A DNA stretch of 64,000 bases, taken from contig NZ_AFUE01000004.1 in assembly GCF_000222765.1 (NCBI RefSeq), positions 1-64,000 of the forward strand. Direction: 5' to 3'. The stretch comes from Streptococcus cristatus ATCC 51100 (GTDB taxonomy: Bacteria; Bacillota; Bacilli; Lactobacillales; Streptococcaceae). The position numbers and the translations under genes are program-made. Under the pieces are notes generated by a model. That model was not told the DNA's origin. It saw only the letters and a list, made by a program, of their open reading frames with translations, and did no database searches. Below, in pieces: positions 43,635-53,236 of this stretch (position 1 is the first letter of the stretch; each line of letters starts with the position of its first letter).

Positions 43635-44156
43635 TTGGAACATATTATTTTACTAAGAGGCGTTACTCCTAATGGAAAAAATGCTATCCCGAAAATGTCT
43701 TATTTGGTAGATATTTTGACAGAAGCTGGGTTTCAACACGTCCGAACCTATATTCAAAGTGGGAATATCATTCTTGAGAGTGACTTAGATTTAGAAGAAA
43801 TACGAGAACGCGTTCATACTCTGATAAAGGAAAAAATTGGGGCCGACTTAAAAATGGTTATCAAGAATAAGAACGATTTTGAAAAGATTGTTCATGAGAA
43901 CCCGTTTAGAGAAGACTATCTTCATGATCGTGTACATGTGATTTTTTATCAGGGATTTATCCAAAGTCTGCCACTAGAAAAATTGAAAGCTGACTACGGT
44001 GAAGAAGAAATTTGTGTAGGCGATTCCTGTCTCTACCTCTATCTCCCTAGAACTGCAAAACAAAAAAAGCTCAATACCAACTATCTTGAAAAACTGTTTG
44101 GCGTGGATCTGACCATGAGAAAGTTAAACGTAGTAGAAAAATTACTAACAAAATAG
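43635..44156 (+). CDS. DUF1697 family protein
   Basis: A 173-residue protein typical of DUF1697: ILLRGVTPNGKNAIPKMSYLVDILTEAGF at the start and QSGNIILES near 42-50. Its function is not known. It begins with TTG at 43635 behind AAAGGAAG. It lies between the flavoprotein and Nudix genes and is probably co-transcribed with both. Confidence 0.85.
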   Translation: MEHIILLRGVTPNGKNAIPKMSYLVDILTEAGFQHVRTYIQSGNIILESDLDLEEIRERVHTLIKEKIGADLKMVIKNKNDFEKIVHENPFREDYLHDRVHVIFYQGFIQSLPLEKLKADYGEEEICVGDSCLYLYLPRTAKQKKLNTNYLEKLFGVDLTMRKLNVVEKLLTK

Positions 44157-44165
44157 GAGAACAAG

Positions 44166-44621
44166 ATGAACAGATGCGAAACAGTCGAATTCGTCAACAT
44201 GTGCATGATTTATGACGGAGAAAAAGTTCTTGTCCAGGACCGAGTTAGTCCTGACTGGCCCGGCATCACTTTTCCTGGCGGGCATGTAGAGCGCGGGGAA
44301 TCTTTCACCGAGGCCGTTATCAGAGAAGTCAAAGAAGAAACTGGACTGACCATATCCAAACCCCAACTTTGCGGCATTAAGGATTGGTATGATGATAAGG
44401 ATTTTCGCTATGTCGTCCTGCTCTACAAGACAAAGCATTATTCCGGCGTGCTGCAATCCTCAGATGAAGGAAAGGTTTGGTGGGAAGAATTTGAAAATCT
44501 GTCTCGTCTGAAGCTTGCAACTGAGGACATGTCAGATATGCTTCGTGTGTTTCTAGAAGATGATTTAAGTGAATTCTTTTACTATAAAGACGGTGACGAC
44601 TGGCTGTATGACTTGAAGTAA
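44166..44621 (+). CDS. Nudix hydrolase (MutT/8-oxo-dGTPase type)
   Basis: A 151-residue Nudix enzyme with the intact box GGHVERGESFTEAVIREVKEETGLTI (about 38-63). It resembles MutX/MutT proteins that cleave oxidised nucleotides, though the substrate cannot be set from sequence. It is 9 nt after DUF1697 and is followed directly by copy 2 of the ~180-bp repeat, which acts as its terminator. Confidence 0.9.
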   Translation: MNRCETVEFVNMCMIYDGEKVLVQDRVSPDWPGITFPGGHVERGESFTEAVIREVKEETGLTISKPQLCGIKDWYDDKDFRYVVLLYKTKHYSGVLQSSDEGKVWWEEFENLSRLKLATEDMSDMLRVFLEDDLSEFFYYKDGDDWLYDLK

Positions 44622-44626
44622 AAAAT

Positions 44627-44806
44627 GAGAGTGAGACAGAAATCGGTAATTCGTTAGAATTCGATTTCGTCGTCCCACCTCCGCACAGTTGAGTAGGGCT
44701 GTAAAAGCTGATGAAATCAGCCTAGTAGAGCCCACTCAACCACTGCGTCTTACTCGACAATCCAAAAACAATTGAGAGGCTAGGACTTTTGTCCCAGCCT
44801 CTTTTA
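44627..44806 (+). repeat. ~180-bp intergenic repeat, copy 2
   Basis: It reads GAGAGTGAGACAGAAATCGG at the left and ends with the hairpin AGGACTTTTGTCCCAGCCTC and TTTT. It matches 20415-20598 on the other strand with only about eight base changes. Relative to the upstream Nudix gene it has the same orientation as copy 1. Its last bases overlap the stop codon of the convergent MerR gene. Confidence 0.93.
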
Positions 44807-45544
44807 TTCTGCATTTGTCCGAACGTAAGCTGCAATGACATCTGATGTGTACTGAGCTGTGCCTGGGCCAAATTTGTCAATATTTTCCTTAAACTCTGGA
44901 TTGTAGACGTATCCTTTACCGATATGACCGAATACTTCAATAGAGCAGTCAAAACCATAAGTACGGATGGCTTGCAAGAGACGCGCTGCCTGCTCTTGAT
45001 TTTCTGCCGCTTCAACTGGCAAGCCTTGCTGCATATTTTCTGCCAGACTTTGAAAAACTTGATTGAAGGCTGCGGCAGATTCTTCTTCCCGTCCATTTTG
45101 ACGAGTCAGTGCTTCCGACATGACTTCTTGACCGTATTCTTCGACAGCCTTTTGGTGGTATTTTTGATTGTCTTCGTAGGCAAAACCTGCGAATTTTTCT
45201 TTCATTGTCATCTTTCTTTCTCCTTTTTCTTCTTGGATAGTTTTTTGCAAGGTAGAAATCAAAGTATCCAAGCGGTCTCTTTCCTGCTGCAAATACTCTA
45301 ACTGCCTCACCAGATGCGGCAATAAGGCCTGATCGTCCTGACTCAGCAGCTCTGCTATTTTCTCCAAAGAAAAGTCCAGATACTTATAGTAAAGGATGAC
45401 CTGTAGCCGCTCTAGATCAGCTTGACTATACGTTCGATAGCCATTTTCTAATTTTTGAGGAACCAAAAGACCAATTTTGTCGTAGTGATGCAGGGTTTTG
45501 ACAGAGACACCCGAAAGCTGCGCAGCTTCTTTGATATGATACAT
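44804..45544 (-). CDS. MerR-family regulator with TipAS drug-binding domain
   Basis: A 246-residue protein. Residues 1-70 are a MerR winged helix (YHIKEAAQLSGVSVKTLHHYDKIGLLVP), residues ~75-110 a coiled coil, and ~115-246 a TipAS domain (MKEKFAGFAYEDNQKYHQKAVEEYGQEV), as in Mta and TipAL. Such regulators bind drugs or thiopeptides and activate their own and efflux genes. Its promoter has the 19-bp spacer and dyad expected for MerR control. No efflux gene is adjacent. Confidence 0.92.
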   Translation of the reverse strand: MYHIKEAAQLSGVSVKTLHHYDKIGLLVPQKLENGYRTYSQADLERLQVILYYKYLDFSLEKIAELLSQDDQALLPHLVRQLEYLQQERDRLDTLISTLQKTIQEEKGERKMTMKEKFAGFAYEDNQKYHQKAVEEYGQEVMSEALTRQNGREEESAAAFNQVFQSLAENMQQGLPVEAAENQEQAARLLQAIRTYGFDCSIEVFGHIGKGYVYNPEFKENIDKFGPGTAQYTSDVIAAYVRTNAE

Positions 45545-45565
45545 AAAAAACCTCCTTGCCCTTAT

Positions 45566-45596
45566 AGTATAAGCCCTGACCTTAGGGCAGAGTCAA
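45566..45596 (-). promoter_or_regulatory. MerR-type promoter with 19-bp spacer and dyad
   Basis: On the minus strand TTGACT (45591-45596) and TATACT (45566-45571) are 19 bp apart, the long spacer typical of MerR-activated promoters. The spacer holds the dyad GCCCT-N6-AGGGC. Autoregulation is almost certain. Confidence 0.9.
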
Positions 45597-45647
45597 GCTT
45601 TTTATGAAATTTTTTTAATCACTTTAAATTTTCCAAAGTAGATAGTA

Positions 45648-46394
45648 TTATTTGCGAGAAACCATGGCAATAAAGCCCATTTTTTCTTGATTCTTTTGGA
45701 ACATCTTAAACATCTTCATAAATTGACTGTAGTTTTCTTTTTTAAGGGCATTGAAGCAGATTTTCAGTGTGCCACCCAGTCCTTCGTCATATATCATCCC
45801 TCGAAGGCTCATCAAGGTCATTTCGCCGACAAAAGTGTCCACACGATTAAAAGCGTGAGAACGCGCCAGCTGAATCCAAGAACCTTCAGTAAGAGGCCCC
45901 ACATTGACATTAATCGCACGAGATAGCTCTTCCCGGACATTCTCATCTTTTTGCTTGAGCATGACGTCGTGGGTGAGGAGCACTCCACCTGGCTTCAGCA
46001 CCCGGTAGTACTCATCCATACATTTGGCCTTCCCCTTATCCGTCTGCATGGTCAGCATGGCTTCATTGATAACAATATCAAAAGAATTGTCATCATAAGG
46101 CAGCTTCATAGCATTAGCCTGCTCAAATGTGACGAGTTCACTAACACCAGCTTTGTCTCCATTAAGCTTAGCCTGAGCTAGCGCAGCCTTATCCAAATCA
46201 ACTGCAGTAATCTGGCAGCCATATCTTTTAGCCAGCTCAATCGTTGTGGTTCCCATATTGCAGGCAACCTCTAGAACTTTCTTATCGCTGGAAAACTGCC
46301 CCTGGTCAATCAGCCAGTCGGTTGCCAGCTTACCACCGGGACGAAGGCGTTTCTTTCCTAACTTTGCTAAAAATTTATGCCCTGCTTCTGCCAT
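45648..46394 (-). CDS. SAM-dependent methyltransferase, class I
   Basis: A 248-residue methyltransferase with SAM motif I KVLEVACNMGTTTIELAK (about 39-56), an acidic strand end (ITAVDLDKAA) and the post-motif FDIVINEAMLTM. It is UbiE/Coq5-like by overall pattern, but streptococci that lack quinone synthesis use such enzymes for unknown substrates. It is a single gene. The C-terminal helical segment is lysine rich. Confidence 0.85.
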   Translation of the reverse strand: MAEAGHKFLAKLGKKRLRPGGKLATDWLIDQGQFSSDKKVLEVACNMGTTTIELAKRYGCQITAVDLDKAALAQAKLNGDKAGVSELVTFEQANAMKLPYDDNSFDIVINEAMLTMQTDKGKAKCMDEYYRVLKPGGVLLTHDVMLKQKDENVREELSRAINVNVGPLTEGSWIQLARSHAFNRVDTFVGEMTLMSLRGMIYDEGLGGTLKICFNALKKENYSQFMKMFKMFQKNQEKMGFIAMVSRK

Positions 46395-46475
46395 TTCCGA
46401 ACCTCCATAATTTTGATTGGTTCCATTATAGCATAAAATATTATATTTTCAGACAATTCTTAGAATTCGGCAAAA

Positions 46476-46514
46476 AAACAGACCGAATCAACCAATTCAA
46501 TCTGTCTTTTACCT
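46476..46514 (-). terminator. azlD terminator
   Basis: On the minus strand AGACAGATTGAATTGG pairs with the following ...GATTCGGTCTGT and then T7. Confidence 0.82.
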
Positions 46515-46517
46515 TCT

Positions 46518-46856
46518 TTATAGCCCAAGAAATCCAGCCAGATAGCGCAGCAAGGCCACCAAGACTACACCAAATACAACAGTTGCAATCAAGTTCTTAT
46601 ACTTAAAAGCCACATAAGTCGTCGGAAAAACAGCCAGCAAATCCAGCCATTTAAAACTCGGTAGCTGACCTGTTTTAGCATTGGTGACACTAGACAGGAT
46701 AAGGGCAAAGATAATGGAAACTGGCAGATATTTGAGAAAACGCTCTGCCATGGGCGGAAGACCCTTGTACTTGACTAGGATAAAGGGCAAAACCCGCGGA
46801 ATCCAAGTGACTAGGGCAGACAAAAGAATAACCAGCAAAATATACTTACTTATCAT
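46518..46856 (-). CDS. azlD: Branched-chain amino acid exporter, small subunit AzlD
   Basis: A 112-residue protein with four membrane helices and the AzlD start LVILLSALVTWIPRVLPFIL. With AzlC it exports branched-chain amino acids and, in B. subtilis, 4-azaleucine. It overlaps azlC by 11 nt, so translation is coupled. Confidence 0.9.
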   Translation of the reverse strand: MISKYILLVILLSALVTWIPRVLPFILVKYKGLPPMAERFLKYLPVSIIFALILSSVTNAKTGQLPSFKWLDLLAVFPTTYVAFKYKNLIATVVFGVVLVALLRYLAGFLGL

Positions 46857-47541
46857 CTAGAATCACCCCCACCGTACAGCCTAGTAAGGTTGCAAAAAGC
46901 ACCGCCAGCGAATTTTGAAGCAGCATGGTCAGGAGCAAGTAGGCAAGACCCACCACACCCAAGACCAAAAAGAGCTTCTTTATATTGACCCGTCGCAGCA
47001 TGATTATAAATTGAGAGGAGAAAATGCCAATAAACATAGCTACTAGGGCAAAGTCCAGGCCAAAGCTCTCAGGATTGGGCAGAAGGGCACCAAGGGCAGT
47101 TCCTAAAACAGTACCTAAAATCCAAGAAGCATAACTCATGAAATTGTTACCCATCATCCAGCTAGCAGCAATCTCTTCTGTATACACCTGCTCTCCCATC
47201 AAGACCCCATAAGATTCATCTGTCAAAAAAGAGCCAATGACAATATTCTGAGCCAAGCTAGACTTACGAAAAAGGGTTGAGGCATGCAGACAGAGCAGAA
47301 GATGCCGGATATTGATGAGAAAAACAGTCAGTGCGATGGCCAAAACCGGCGCCTGCTGGGCAAATAGACCAATCATGGCAAACTGGGCACTGCCGGCATA
47401 AACCAAAATACTCATCAGCCCCATCTCCAAGGGATTCATATGAGGTGCCGCCATGATGCCGCAAGCTAGACCAATCCCAATATAGCCCAGAGCCGTTGGT
47501 ACTGCCGCTTGTGCCCCTTGTTTAAATGTCTGTCCGCGCAT
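46846..47541 (-). CDS. azlC: Branched-chain amino acid exporter, large subunit AzlC
   Basis: A 231-residue membrane protein with about seven helices and the AzlC motifs ALGYIGIGLACGI, GSAQFAMIGL and DESYGVL. It starts 9 nt after tsaD, so azlCD may be read together with the tsaB-rimI-tsaD operon. Confidence 0.9.
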   Translation of the reverse strand: MRGQTFKQGAQAAVPTALGYIGIGLACGIMAAPHMNPLEMGLMSILVYAGSAQFAMIGLFAQQAPVLAIALTVFLINIRHLLLCLHASTLFRKSSLAQNIVIGSFLTDESYGVLMGEQVYTEEIAASWMMGNNFMSYASWILGTVLGTALGALLPNPESFGLDFALVAMFIGIFSSQFIIMLRRVNIKKLFLVLGVVGLAYLLLTMLLQNSLAVLFATLLGCTVGVILDDK

Positions 47542-47550
47542 TCTTCTCCT

Positions 47551-48561
47551 TTACTCCATCGTTTCAAAAGCTAGACTTGGCTTTGCATTCAGATCCAAAC
47601 TGGCAAAATTTTCCTTATTCCACTCACTGACGCTGGCATAGGCAATCATACCAGCATTATCACCGCAGAGGCGAAGAGGCGGAATGATTACCTTCACATC
47701 CTGAATCTCAGCTGCCAAGCGTTCTCTCAGGCCTTGATTGGCCGCAACGCCTCCCGCCACGACCAGAGTCTTGACTGGATATTTTTCCAGCGCTCTCTTA
47801 GTCTTGGCCATGAGAATATCCATGACCGCCGCCTGAAAGCTTGCTGACAGGTCTTGGTTAGACAAGACTTCTCCCTTTTGCTGGGCATTGTGGTGCAGGT
47901 TGATAAAGGCCGACTTGAGACCGGAAAAAGAAAATTCCAGATTGTCTTCCTTAATCATGGCCCGCGGAAAATCATAAATATCCTGTCCCTCATGAGCCAG
48001 CTGATCAATCTCCCGGCCTGCTGGATAGGTCAGCCCCATGACGCGACCGACCTTATCATAGGCTTCACCGACCGCATCATCGCGGGTCTCACCCACAATC
48101 TTATAGTCACCAGCTTGACTAACATAGACCAGCTCAGTATGACCACCGCTGACCAAAAGAGCCAGCAAAGGAAACTCCAAGGCCTCCACGCTCTGGGCTG
48201 CCATCAGGTGCCCAGCCATATGATTGACCGGAATCAAGGGAATATCATGAGCCCAAGCAAAAGACTTGGCCGCTGCCAAGCCAACCAAAAGCGCCCCAAC
48301 CAGACCAGGACCGTAGGTGACGGCTACTGCTGTGACTTGCTCCTCGCTAATCCCCGCTTCTGCCAAGGCCTCCTCAATACAAACTGTAATGACCTCCACA
48401 TGGTGACGGCTGGCCACTTCCGGTACCACTCCGCCAAAACGCTTATGGCTCTCAATCTGGCTGGCAATGACATTGCTCAAAAGCTCCGTCTCATTCTTCA
48501 GAACCGCCACACTGGTCTCATCACAAGACGTCTCAAAAGCTAAAATATATCTATCTTTCAT
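47551..48561 (-). CDS. tsaD: tRNA N6-adenosine threonylcarbamoyltransferase TsaD
   Basis: A 336-residue ASKHA-fold protein that puts threonylcarbamoyl onto tRNA A37. It has [11 protein letters not shown] at the start, the metal site [11 protein letters not shown] (about 108-118), and SGGHTELV. It works with TsaB and TsaE. It overlaps rimI by 11 nt and completes the tsaB-rimI-tsaD operon. Length is normal. Confidence 0.97.
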   Translation of the reverse strand: MKDRYILAFETSCDETSVAVLKNETELLSNVIASQIESHKRFGGVVPEVASRHHVEVITVCIEEALAEAGISEEQVTAVAVTYGPGLVGALLVGLAAAKSFAWAHDIPLIPVNHMAGHLMAAQSVEALEFPLLALLVSGGHTELVYVSQAGDYKIVGETRDDAVGEAYDKVGRVMGLTYPAGREIDQLAHEGQDIYDFPRAMIKEDNLEFSFSGLKSAFINLHHNAQQKGEVLSNQDLSASFQAAVMDILMAKTKRALEKYPVKTLVVAGGVAANQGLRERLAAEIQDVKVIIPPLRLCGDNAGMIAYASVSEWNKENFASLDLNAKPSLAFETME

Positions 48562-49003
48562 GGATCTCTCTTTTCATGACAATCGCATCTTCCACCGGTG
48601 CATGGTAGTAGGCTTTCCGCCGCGCGATTTCTTCAAATTTTTCTTTTTTGTAAAATAGCAGAGCTGGCTTGTTGGACTCCCTCACTTCGAGGAAAGTTTC
48701 TTTGTCAGCTGGCAAAAAGTCAAACAAGGCTGTCGCGATTTTCTGTCCCTGATAGCTAGGCAATACAGCAATCTGCAGGACTTCTGCTTCAAAGTCTGTC
48801 TCCTGCCAGACTAAAAATCCGACAAGCTGACTTTCATCTTCTGCTAGCGCACAACTATTCACATCCGAGCACAGAACCTCTTCCAATTGACCCACAGTCC
48901 AAGGGCTGACCTCATAGACAGCAAATAAGAGCTGTTCCAGCTCTTTTGCGAGAGTTGCCGCGTCCACATCTGAGCTATCGCTCCATTTTCTCATCTTAAT
49001 CAT
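48551..49003 (-). CDS. rimI: Ribosomal protein S18-alanine N-acetyltransferase RimI
   Basis: A 150-residue GNAT with the CoA loop [18 protein letters not shown] and the RimI tail [28 protein letters not shown]. It acetylates the S18 N terminus. I set the start at 49003 because its ATG overlaps the tsaB stop as ATGA; the frame runs on upstream but would bury 16 codons in tsaB. Placement between tsaB and tsaD is a conserved Firmicutes order. Confidence 0.93.
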   Translation of the reverse strand: MIKMRKWSDSSDVDAATLAKELEQLLFAVYEVSPWTVGQLEEVLCSDVNSCALAEDESQLVGFLVWQETDFEAEVLQIAVLPSYQGQKIATALFDFLPADKETFLEVRESNKPALLFYKKEKFEEIARRKAYYHAPVEDAIVMKREIHER

Positions 49004-49686
49004 AGGCGCTGAATGTAAGAATCGCTGGATTCCTGATGGGTCTTGAGCCAATTTTCCTCGGCCTCTACCCGCTTGAGGTAGTTAGGGACAAAATCATGAA
49101 TAGATTGGGCTGGCAGGTCTAAACCAATACGACCAAGAGCTGCCGCATCTGGTAAGGTCGGCTGAATAGCAGCCTGAGGAATAGCCGCTTCAATCTGCTC
49201 CACAAAAGCTGCTGTCTCTCCGACAAAAGTGACTGATTGGTTAGCAGCGCCAGCCATTTCCAACACCTCTGCCAAAGGCAGGTGAGCTTCCGGCCGTACA
49301 GCCTGACCAGACTGGTAAAAACCAGCATAGACATTATTACGGCGGGCATCCATAATGGGAATGACCAAACCTTCCACCTGCTCTGGTACTAAAGCCAACA
49401 GACTAGATACACCGACCAGCTCAATCTTGAGGGTATGGGCCAGAGTCTTGGCTGTCGCCACCGCAATTCTCAGACCTGTGTAGCTGCCCGGCCCCTGCGC
49501 CACCACGATCCGATCCAAATCCGTTGGCTTCAAATCCAGACTATTCATCAGAAAATCAATAGCCGGCATAAGGGTAATACTATGATTTTTCTTAATATTG
49601 AGCGTCACTTGCCCCAAGGTCTCCTCATTCTCTAAAATTGCTAGAGAAAGAGCCTTATTTGACGTATCCATCGCTAAAATGTTCAT
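49000..49686 (-). CDS. tsaB: tRNA threonylcarbamoyladenosine biosynthesis protein TsaB
   Basis: A 228-residue actin-like ATPase-fold protein (LAMDTSNKALSLAIL, later VAQGPGSYTGLRIAVATAKTLA). It forms the threonylcarbamoyl transferase complex with TsaD and TsaE. It is the first gene of the operon and shares the ATGA stop-start overlap with rimI. Confidence 0.95.
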   Translation of the reverse strand: MNILAMDTSNKALSLAILENEETLGQVTLNIKKNHSITLMPAIDFLMNSLDLKPTDLDRIVVAQGPGSYTGLRIAVATAKTLAHTLKIELVGVSSLLALVPEQVEGLVIPIMDARRNNVYAGFYQSGQAVRPEAHLPLAEVLEMAGAANQSVTFVGETAAFVEQIEAAIPQAAIQPTLPDAAALGRIGLDLPAQSIHDFVPNYLKRVEAEENWLKTHQESSDSYIQRL

Positions 49687-49828
49687 CGTTTTCTTCCTTA
49701 CTCGAGTGTTTGCTTCTTATTATACTACAAAAGCAGCGACAAGGGTAGAGAGAGGCAGGCATTTGGTTATCTAGATTGTCCTCAAAGGCTTTTCTGAAAA
49801 TCTCCACAAGATTTTCTCGGCTATGTCT

Positions 49829-49857
49829 TTTACTAAAAGCTGGTTTTATGATATAAT
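49829..49857 (+). promoter_or_regulatory. rpoY-rnjA promoter
   Basis: TTTACT (49829-49834) and TATAAT (49852-49857) are 17 bp apart. The leader has a stem AAAACAGCT/AGCTGTCGTTTT near 49916-49942. Confidence 0.75.
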
Positions 49858-49973
49858 TGGTTAGAATTATATCGAATCAAGGTCAATCTACTACTCATAA
49901 AACTGAATAAAAGAAAACAGCTGATTAGCTGTCGTTTTCTGTAGCTTGATCGTGAAAAATGGAAGGAAATAAA

Positions 49974-50204
49974 ATGATTTACAAAATTTTTTATCAAGAA
50001 ACAAAAGAACGCAGCCCACGCCGTGAACAAACACGTGCCCTTTACTTAGATATAGAAGCAACCGATGAATTAGAAGGTCGCATCAAAGCCCGCAAATTGG
50101 TCGAAGAAAAGACTCCTTACAATATTGAATTTATCGAACTCTTGTCTGACAAACATTTGGAGTACGAAAAAGAGTCAGGCGCCTTCGAATTGACGGAGTT
50201 GTAA
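49974..50204 (+). CDS. rpoY: RNA polymerase epsilon subunit RpoY
   Basis: A 76-residue small subunit of Gram-positive RNA polymerase ([24 protein letters not shown]). It is related in fold to phage T7 Gp2. I set the start at 49974 behind GAAGGAAAT; the frame is open five codons earlier. It lies 3 nt before rnjA, an order conserved in Firmicutes. Confidence 0.95.
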   Translation: MIYKIFYQETKERSPRREQTRALYLDIEATDELEGRIKARKLVEEKTPYNIEFIELLSDKHLEYEKESGAFELTEL

Positions 50205-50207
50205 CCT

Positions 50208-51890
50208 ATGGCATATAACTTAAAGAAAGAAGAAGTTGGTGTTTTCGCCATCGGCGGTCTGGGCGAAATCGGTAAAAACACCTACGGAATTGAGTATCAA
50301 GATGAGATTATCATTGTCGATGCTGGGATTAAATTTCCCGAAGACGACCTCTTGGGTATCGACTATGTTATCCCCGACTACTCTTATATCGTAGAAAATA
50401 TTGACCGCGTGAAAGCTGTCCTTATCACCCACGGGCACGAGGACCATATCGGCGGCATTCCTTTCCTGCTCAAGCAAGCCAATGTTCCTATCTATGCTGG
50501 CCCTTTGGCTCTAGCTCTCATTCGGGGCAAGCTAGAAGAGCATGGACTTTTGCGGGATGCCAAGCTCTATGAAATCAATCAAAATACAGAGTTGACCTTT
50601 AAAAATCTGAAGGCGACCTTCTTCCGCACAACCCACTCTATTCCAGAACCTTTGGGGATTGTCATTCATACGCCACAAGGTAAGATTGTCTGTACCGGTG
50701 ACTTCAAGTTTGACTTTACACCAGTCGGTGAGCCAGCAGACTTGCACCGCATGGCCGCTCTGGGCGAGGAAGGCGTACTCTGTCTCCTGTCCGACTCGAC
50801 CAATGCTGAAGTTCCGACCTTCACCAATTCCGAAAAAGTGGTCGGACAGTCTATTATGAAGATTATCGAAGGCATTCATGGACGGATTATTTTCGCTTCC
50901 TTTGCTTCAAACATCTTCCGCCTCCAGCAGGCAGCAGAAGCTGCTGTCAAGACAGGGCGCAAAATTGCGGTCTTTGGCCGCTCTATGGAAAAGGCTATTG
51001 TCAACGGGATTGAGCTAGGCTACATCAAGGTTCCCAAAGATACCTTCATCGAGCCAAATGAACTCAAGGACTATCCAGCTGGTGAAGTGCTGATTATGTG
51101 TACCGGAAGTCAGGGTGAACCCATGGCAGCCCTGTCACGGATTGCTAATGGTACCCACCGCCAAGTTCAGTTGCAGCCGGGAGATACGGTCATCTTCTCA
51201 TCCAGCCCAATCCCTGGAAATACGACCAGCGTGAACAAGCTGATCAACATCATTTCCGAGGCTGGTGTAGAAGTCATTCACGGTAAGATCAACAACATCC
51301 ACACCTCTGGACACGGTGGCCAGCAAGAGCAGAAACTCATGCTCCGCTTGATCAAGCCTAAATATTTTATGCCAGTCCATGGTGAATACCGTATGCAAAA
51401 AGTCCATGCAGGTCTAGCCGTTGATACTGGAGTACCAAAAGACAATATCTTCATCATGAGCAATGGTGATGTGCTGGCTCTGACAGCTGACTCAGCTCGT
51501 ATTGCCGGCAGTTTCAACGCTCAGGATATTTATGTTGATGGGAACCGCATTGGTGAAATCGGAGCTGCAGTCCTGCGCGACCGTAAAGACCTGTCAGAAG
51601 ACGGTGTGGTTCTGGCTGTCGCAACAGTTGACTTTGGCTCCAAGATGATCTTAGCCGGTCCAGATATTCTCAGCCGCGGCTTTATCTACATGCGCGAATC
51701 AGGCGACCTCATTCGCCAAAGCCAGCGTATCCTCTTCAATGCCATTCGCATTGCACTCAAGAATAAAGACGCCAGCGTCCAATCTGTTAGCGGCGCTATC
51801 GTCAACGCCTTGCGTCCTTTCCTCTACGAAAGCACCGAGCGCGAACCGATTATCATTCCGATGGTGCTTACACCAGACGAAGACAACTAA
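50208..51890 (+). CDS. rnjA: Ribonuclease J1
   Basis: A 560-residue metallo-beta-lactamase/beta-CASP nuclease with HGHEDHIGG (about 75-83) as the metal site and later [13 protein letters not shown]. It is a 5'-3' exonuclease and endonuclease in mRNA decay and rRNA maturation. It follows rpoY closely, which supports J1 rather than J2. Confidence 0.97.
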   Translation: MAYNLKKEEVGVFAIGGLGEIGKNTYGIEYQDEIIIVDAGIKFPEDDLLGIDYVIPDYSYIVENIDRVKAVLITHGHEDHIGGIPFLLKQANVPIYAGPLALALIRGKLEEHGLLRDAKLYEINQNTELTFKNLKATFFRTTHSIPEPLGIVIHTPQGKIVCTGDFKFDFTPVGEPADLHRMAALGEEGVLCLLSDSTNAEVPTFTNSEKVVGQSIMKIIEGIHGRIIFASFASNIFRLQQAAEAAVKTGRKIAVFGRSMEKAIVNGIELGYIKVPKDTFIEPNELKDYPAGEVLIMCTGSQGEPMAALSRIANGTHRQVQLQPGDTVIFSSSPIPGNTTSVNKLINIISEAGVEVIHGKINNIHTSGHGGQQEQKLMLRLIKPKYFMPVHGEYRMQKVHAGLAVDTGVPKDNIFIMSNGDVLALTADSARIAGSFNAQDIYVDGNRIGEIGAAVLRDRKDLSEDGVVLAVATVDFGSKMILAGPDILSRGFIYMRESGDLIRQSQRILFNAIRIALKNKDASVQSVSGAIVNALRPFLYESTEREPIIIPMVLTPDEDN

Positions 51891-51891
51891 A

Positions 51892-51927
51892 AAAATAAGC
51901 TTTGCTAGACTAGCAAAGCTTATTTTT
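51892..51927. terminator. Bidirectional terminator of rnjA and the AlkC/AlkD-like gene
   Basis: AATAAGCTTTGCTAG pairs perfectly with CTAGCAAAGCTTATT, flanked by A and T tracts. The last codons and stop of the convergent alkylation-repair gene lie inside the stem. Confidence 0.9.
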
Positions 51928-52665
51928 CTGCTTTATTTTTGTTCGAGAAGCATGCTTGATAATCCAAGCGCAGCTCGGACTCAATTCTTCCTCCTGCCAA
52001 GCTTGAATAATACACTCAAACTTTTCAGGAGCTTCTTTATATAAATCATTCAGATTATTCGCAACGCTTTTTTGGATTGATTTATCCGCATCATCCTTTA
52101 GATTCCTTAAAATAGCGCTAAATTCATCAAAATAATTTAAGACCACAGTCTGCTTCTTAGCCCAAGGCAATCGGATACGCATACACTCGCTAGCTAATCT
52201 ACGGACGCGCATATTCTCGTATTTACTCCACTCTAGTAGTAAATCCATCGTAGCTTTAGGAAAATTAGCCAGTAAGGGCCGCATAGAAAATTCTCCAGTA
52301 AATCGCTTGGTTAATTCCTTACTGAAGGCTGCACTCAGCTCGAATTCCTGACCTCCGTAAAGTTCTACGTATTTGCCAATCGGCCACAACCAGTACCCCT
52401 CTGAGAACATCCCCAAGCCGCCCTCTAACTCCGGACCAAGTATCTGCTCAAAAACCTTCAGAGAAGCAGCATAAGAAAGCGGCAAACATTCTTTGATACT
52501 CTTTGCCAGCAGCTCTTGACGCTGAGTAAATTCCAAAGCCTCTAATTCGCTTTCAACTAGAGACATAAAATGCTGAGCATCAAATTTATCTGTGACTTCT
52601 TGCAGGCGACGGCTCAAATCCTCCGCATAAACCAAATCATAATAATCTTTAACCTTTTTCGCCAT
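51910..52665 (-). CDS. DNA alkylation repair protein (AlkC/AlkD HEAT-like glycosylase)
   Basis: A 251-residue all-helical protein of the HEAT-like repeat DNA glycosylases. It has RRLASECMRIRLPWAKKQ (about 151-168) and SVANNLNDLYKEAPE (about 194-208), conserved in the AlkC branch, and an aromatic cluster GYWLWPIGKY (about 89-98). These enzymes remove alkylated bases such as 3-methyladenine. It overlaps tetR by 17 nt, so it is the last gene of a three-gene unit under one repressor. Catalytic residues cannot be assigned without alignment. Confidence 0.85.
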   Translation of the reverse strand: MAKKVKDYYDLVYAEDLSRRLQEVTDKFDAQHFMSLVESELEALEFTQRQELLAKSIKECLPLSYAASLKVFEQILGPELEGGLGMFSEGYWLWPIGKYVELYGGQEFELSAAFSKELTKRFTGEFSMRPLLANFPKATMDLLLEWSKYENMRVRRLASECMRIRLPWAKKQTVVLNYFDEFSAILRNLKDDADKSIQKSVANNLNDLYKEAPEKFECIIQAWQEEELSPSCAWIIKHASRTKIKQKNKLC

Positions 52666-53236
52666 GATTTTTAAATCCCCTTAACAGACTTCTCACTGCT
52701 TCTCTGACTTCTGCTCCTCCCTCTTTCTCAGCCAGAAAAAGAGACAATTCATTCAAGGCACCTGAAATCATATGAGCCGCCATATCCAGATCAATAGAGA
52801 TAAGTTCCCCTTCTTTAGCTAAAATGTCTAATTGCTCTCTCAAATGAAAGAAAGAATTAGCCTCGTCCTGACGACGCCACTCTTTCCACTCAACGACATT
52901 GGGACCATCAAGCAGGAGAATGCGTTTATTTTCGATCAAGGTCGCAAAACGAACAAAAGCAACACAGCCTTCCACCAACTGCTCCCAAGAATCCTGTGCT
53001 TCCAGGGCGTTTTTTTCTACATAAGACCCCAGTTCGGATTGAATTTGTGCCAGTACGGCGGTAAATAAAGTCTTCTTATTCCCGAAATGGTGATAAAGTG
53101 CGCCTCTTGTCATTCCCAACTCATCTACAATTTCTTCCAAGGAAGTTTCTGCATAACCCTTTAAAGAAAAATGTTTCCGGGCGATAGCTAATATTTTGCT
53201 ACTTGTCTCTAGGGAAGCCTGCTGCTTTTTATTCAT
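52649..53236 (-). CDS. TetR/AcrR-family transcriptional repressor
   Basis: A 195-residue regulator with the TetR helix-turn-helix TSLEEIVDELGMTRGALYHHFGNKKTLF (about 31-58) and a helical ligand domain. I set the start at 53236 (MNKKQQ...), which overlaps the preceding gene by 8 nt; the open frame extends 63 codons upstream but that part shadows the VOC gene. It likely binds the CATACAT palindrome before the operon and so controls itself, the VOC gene and the alkylation-repair gene. Confidence 0.93.
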   Translation of the reverse strand: MNKKQQASLETSSKILAIARKHFSLKGYAETSLEEIVDELGMTRGALYHHFGNKKTLFTAVLAQIQSELGSYVEKNALEAQDSWEQLVEGCVAFVRFATLIENKRILLLDGPNVVEWKEWRRQDEANSFFHLREQLDILAKEGELISIDLDMAAHMISGALNELSLFLAEKEGGAEVREAVRSLLRGFKNHGEKG

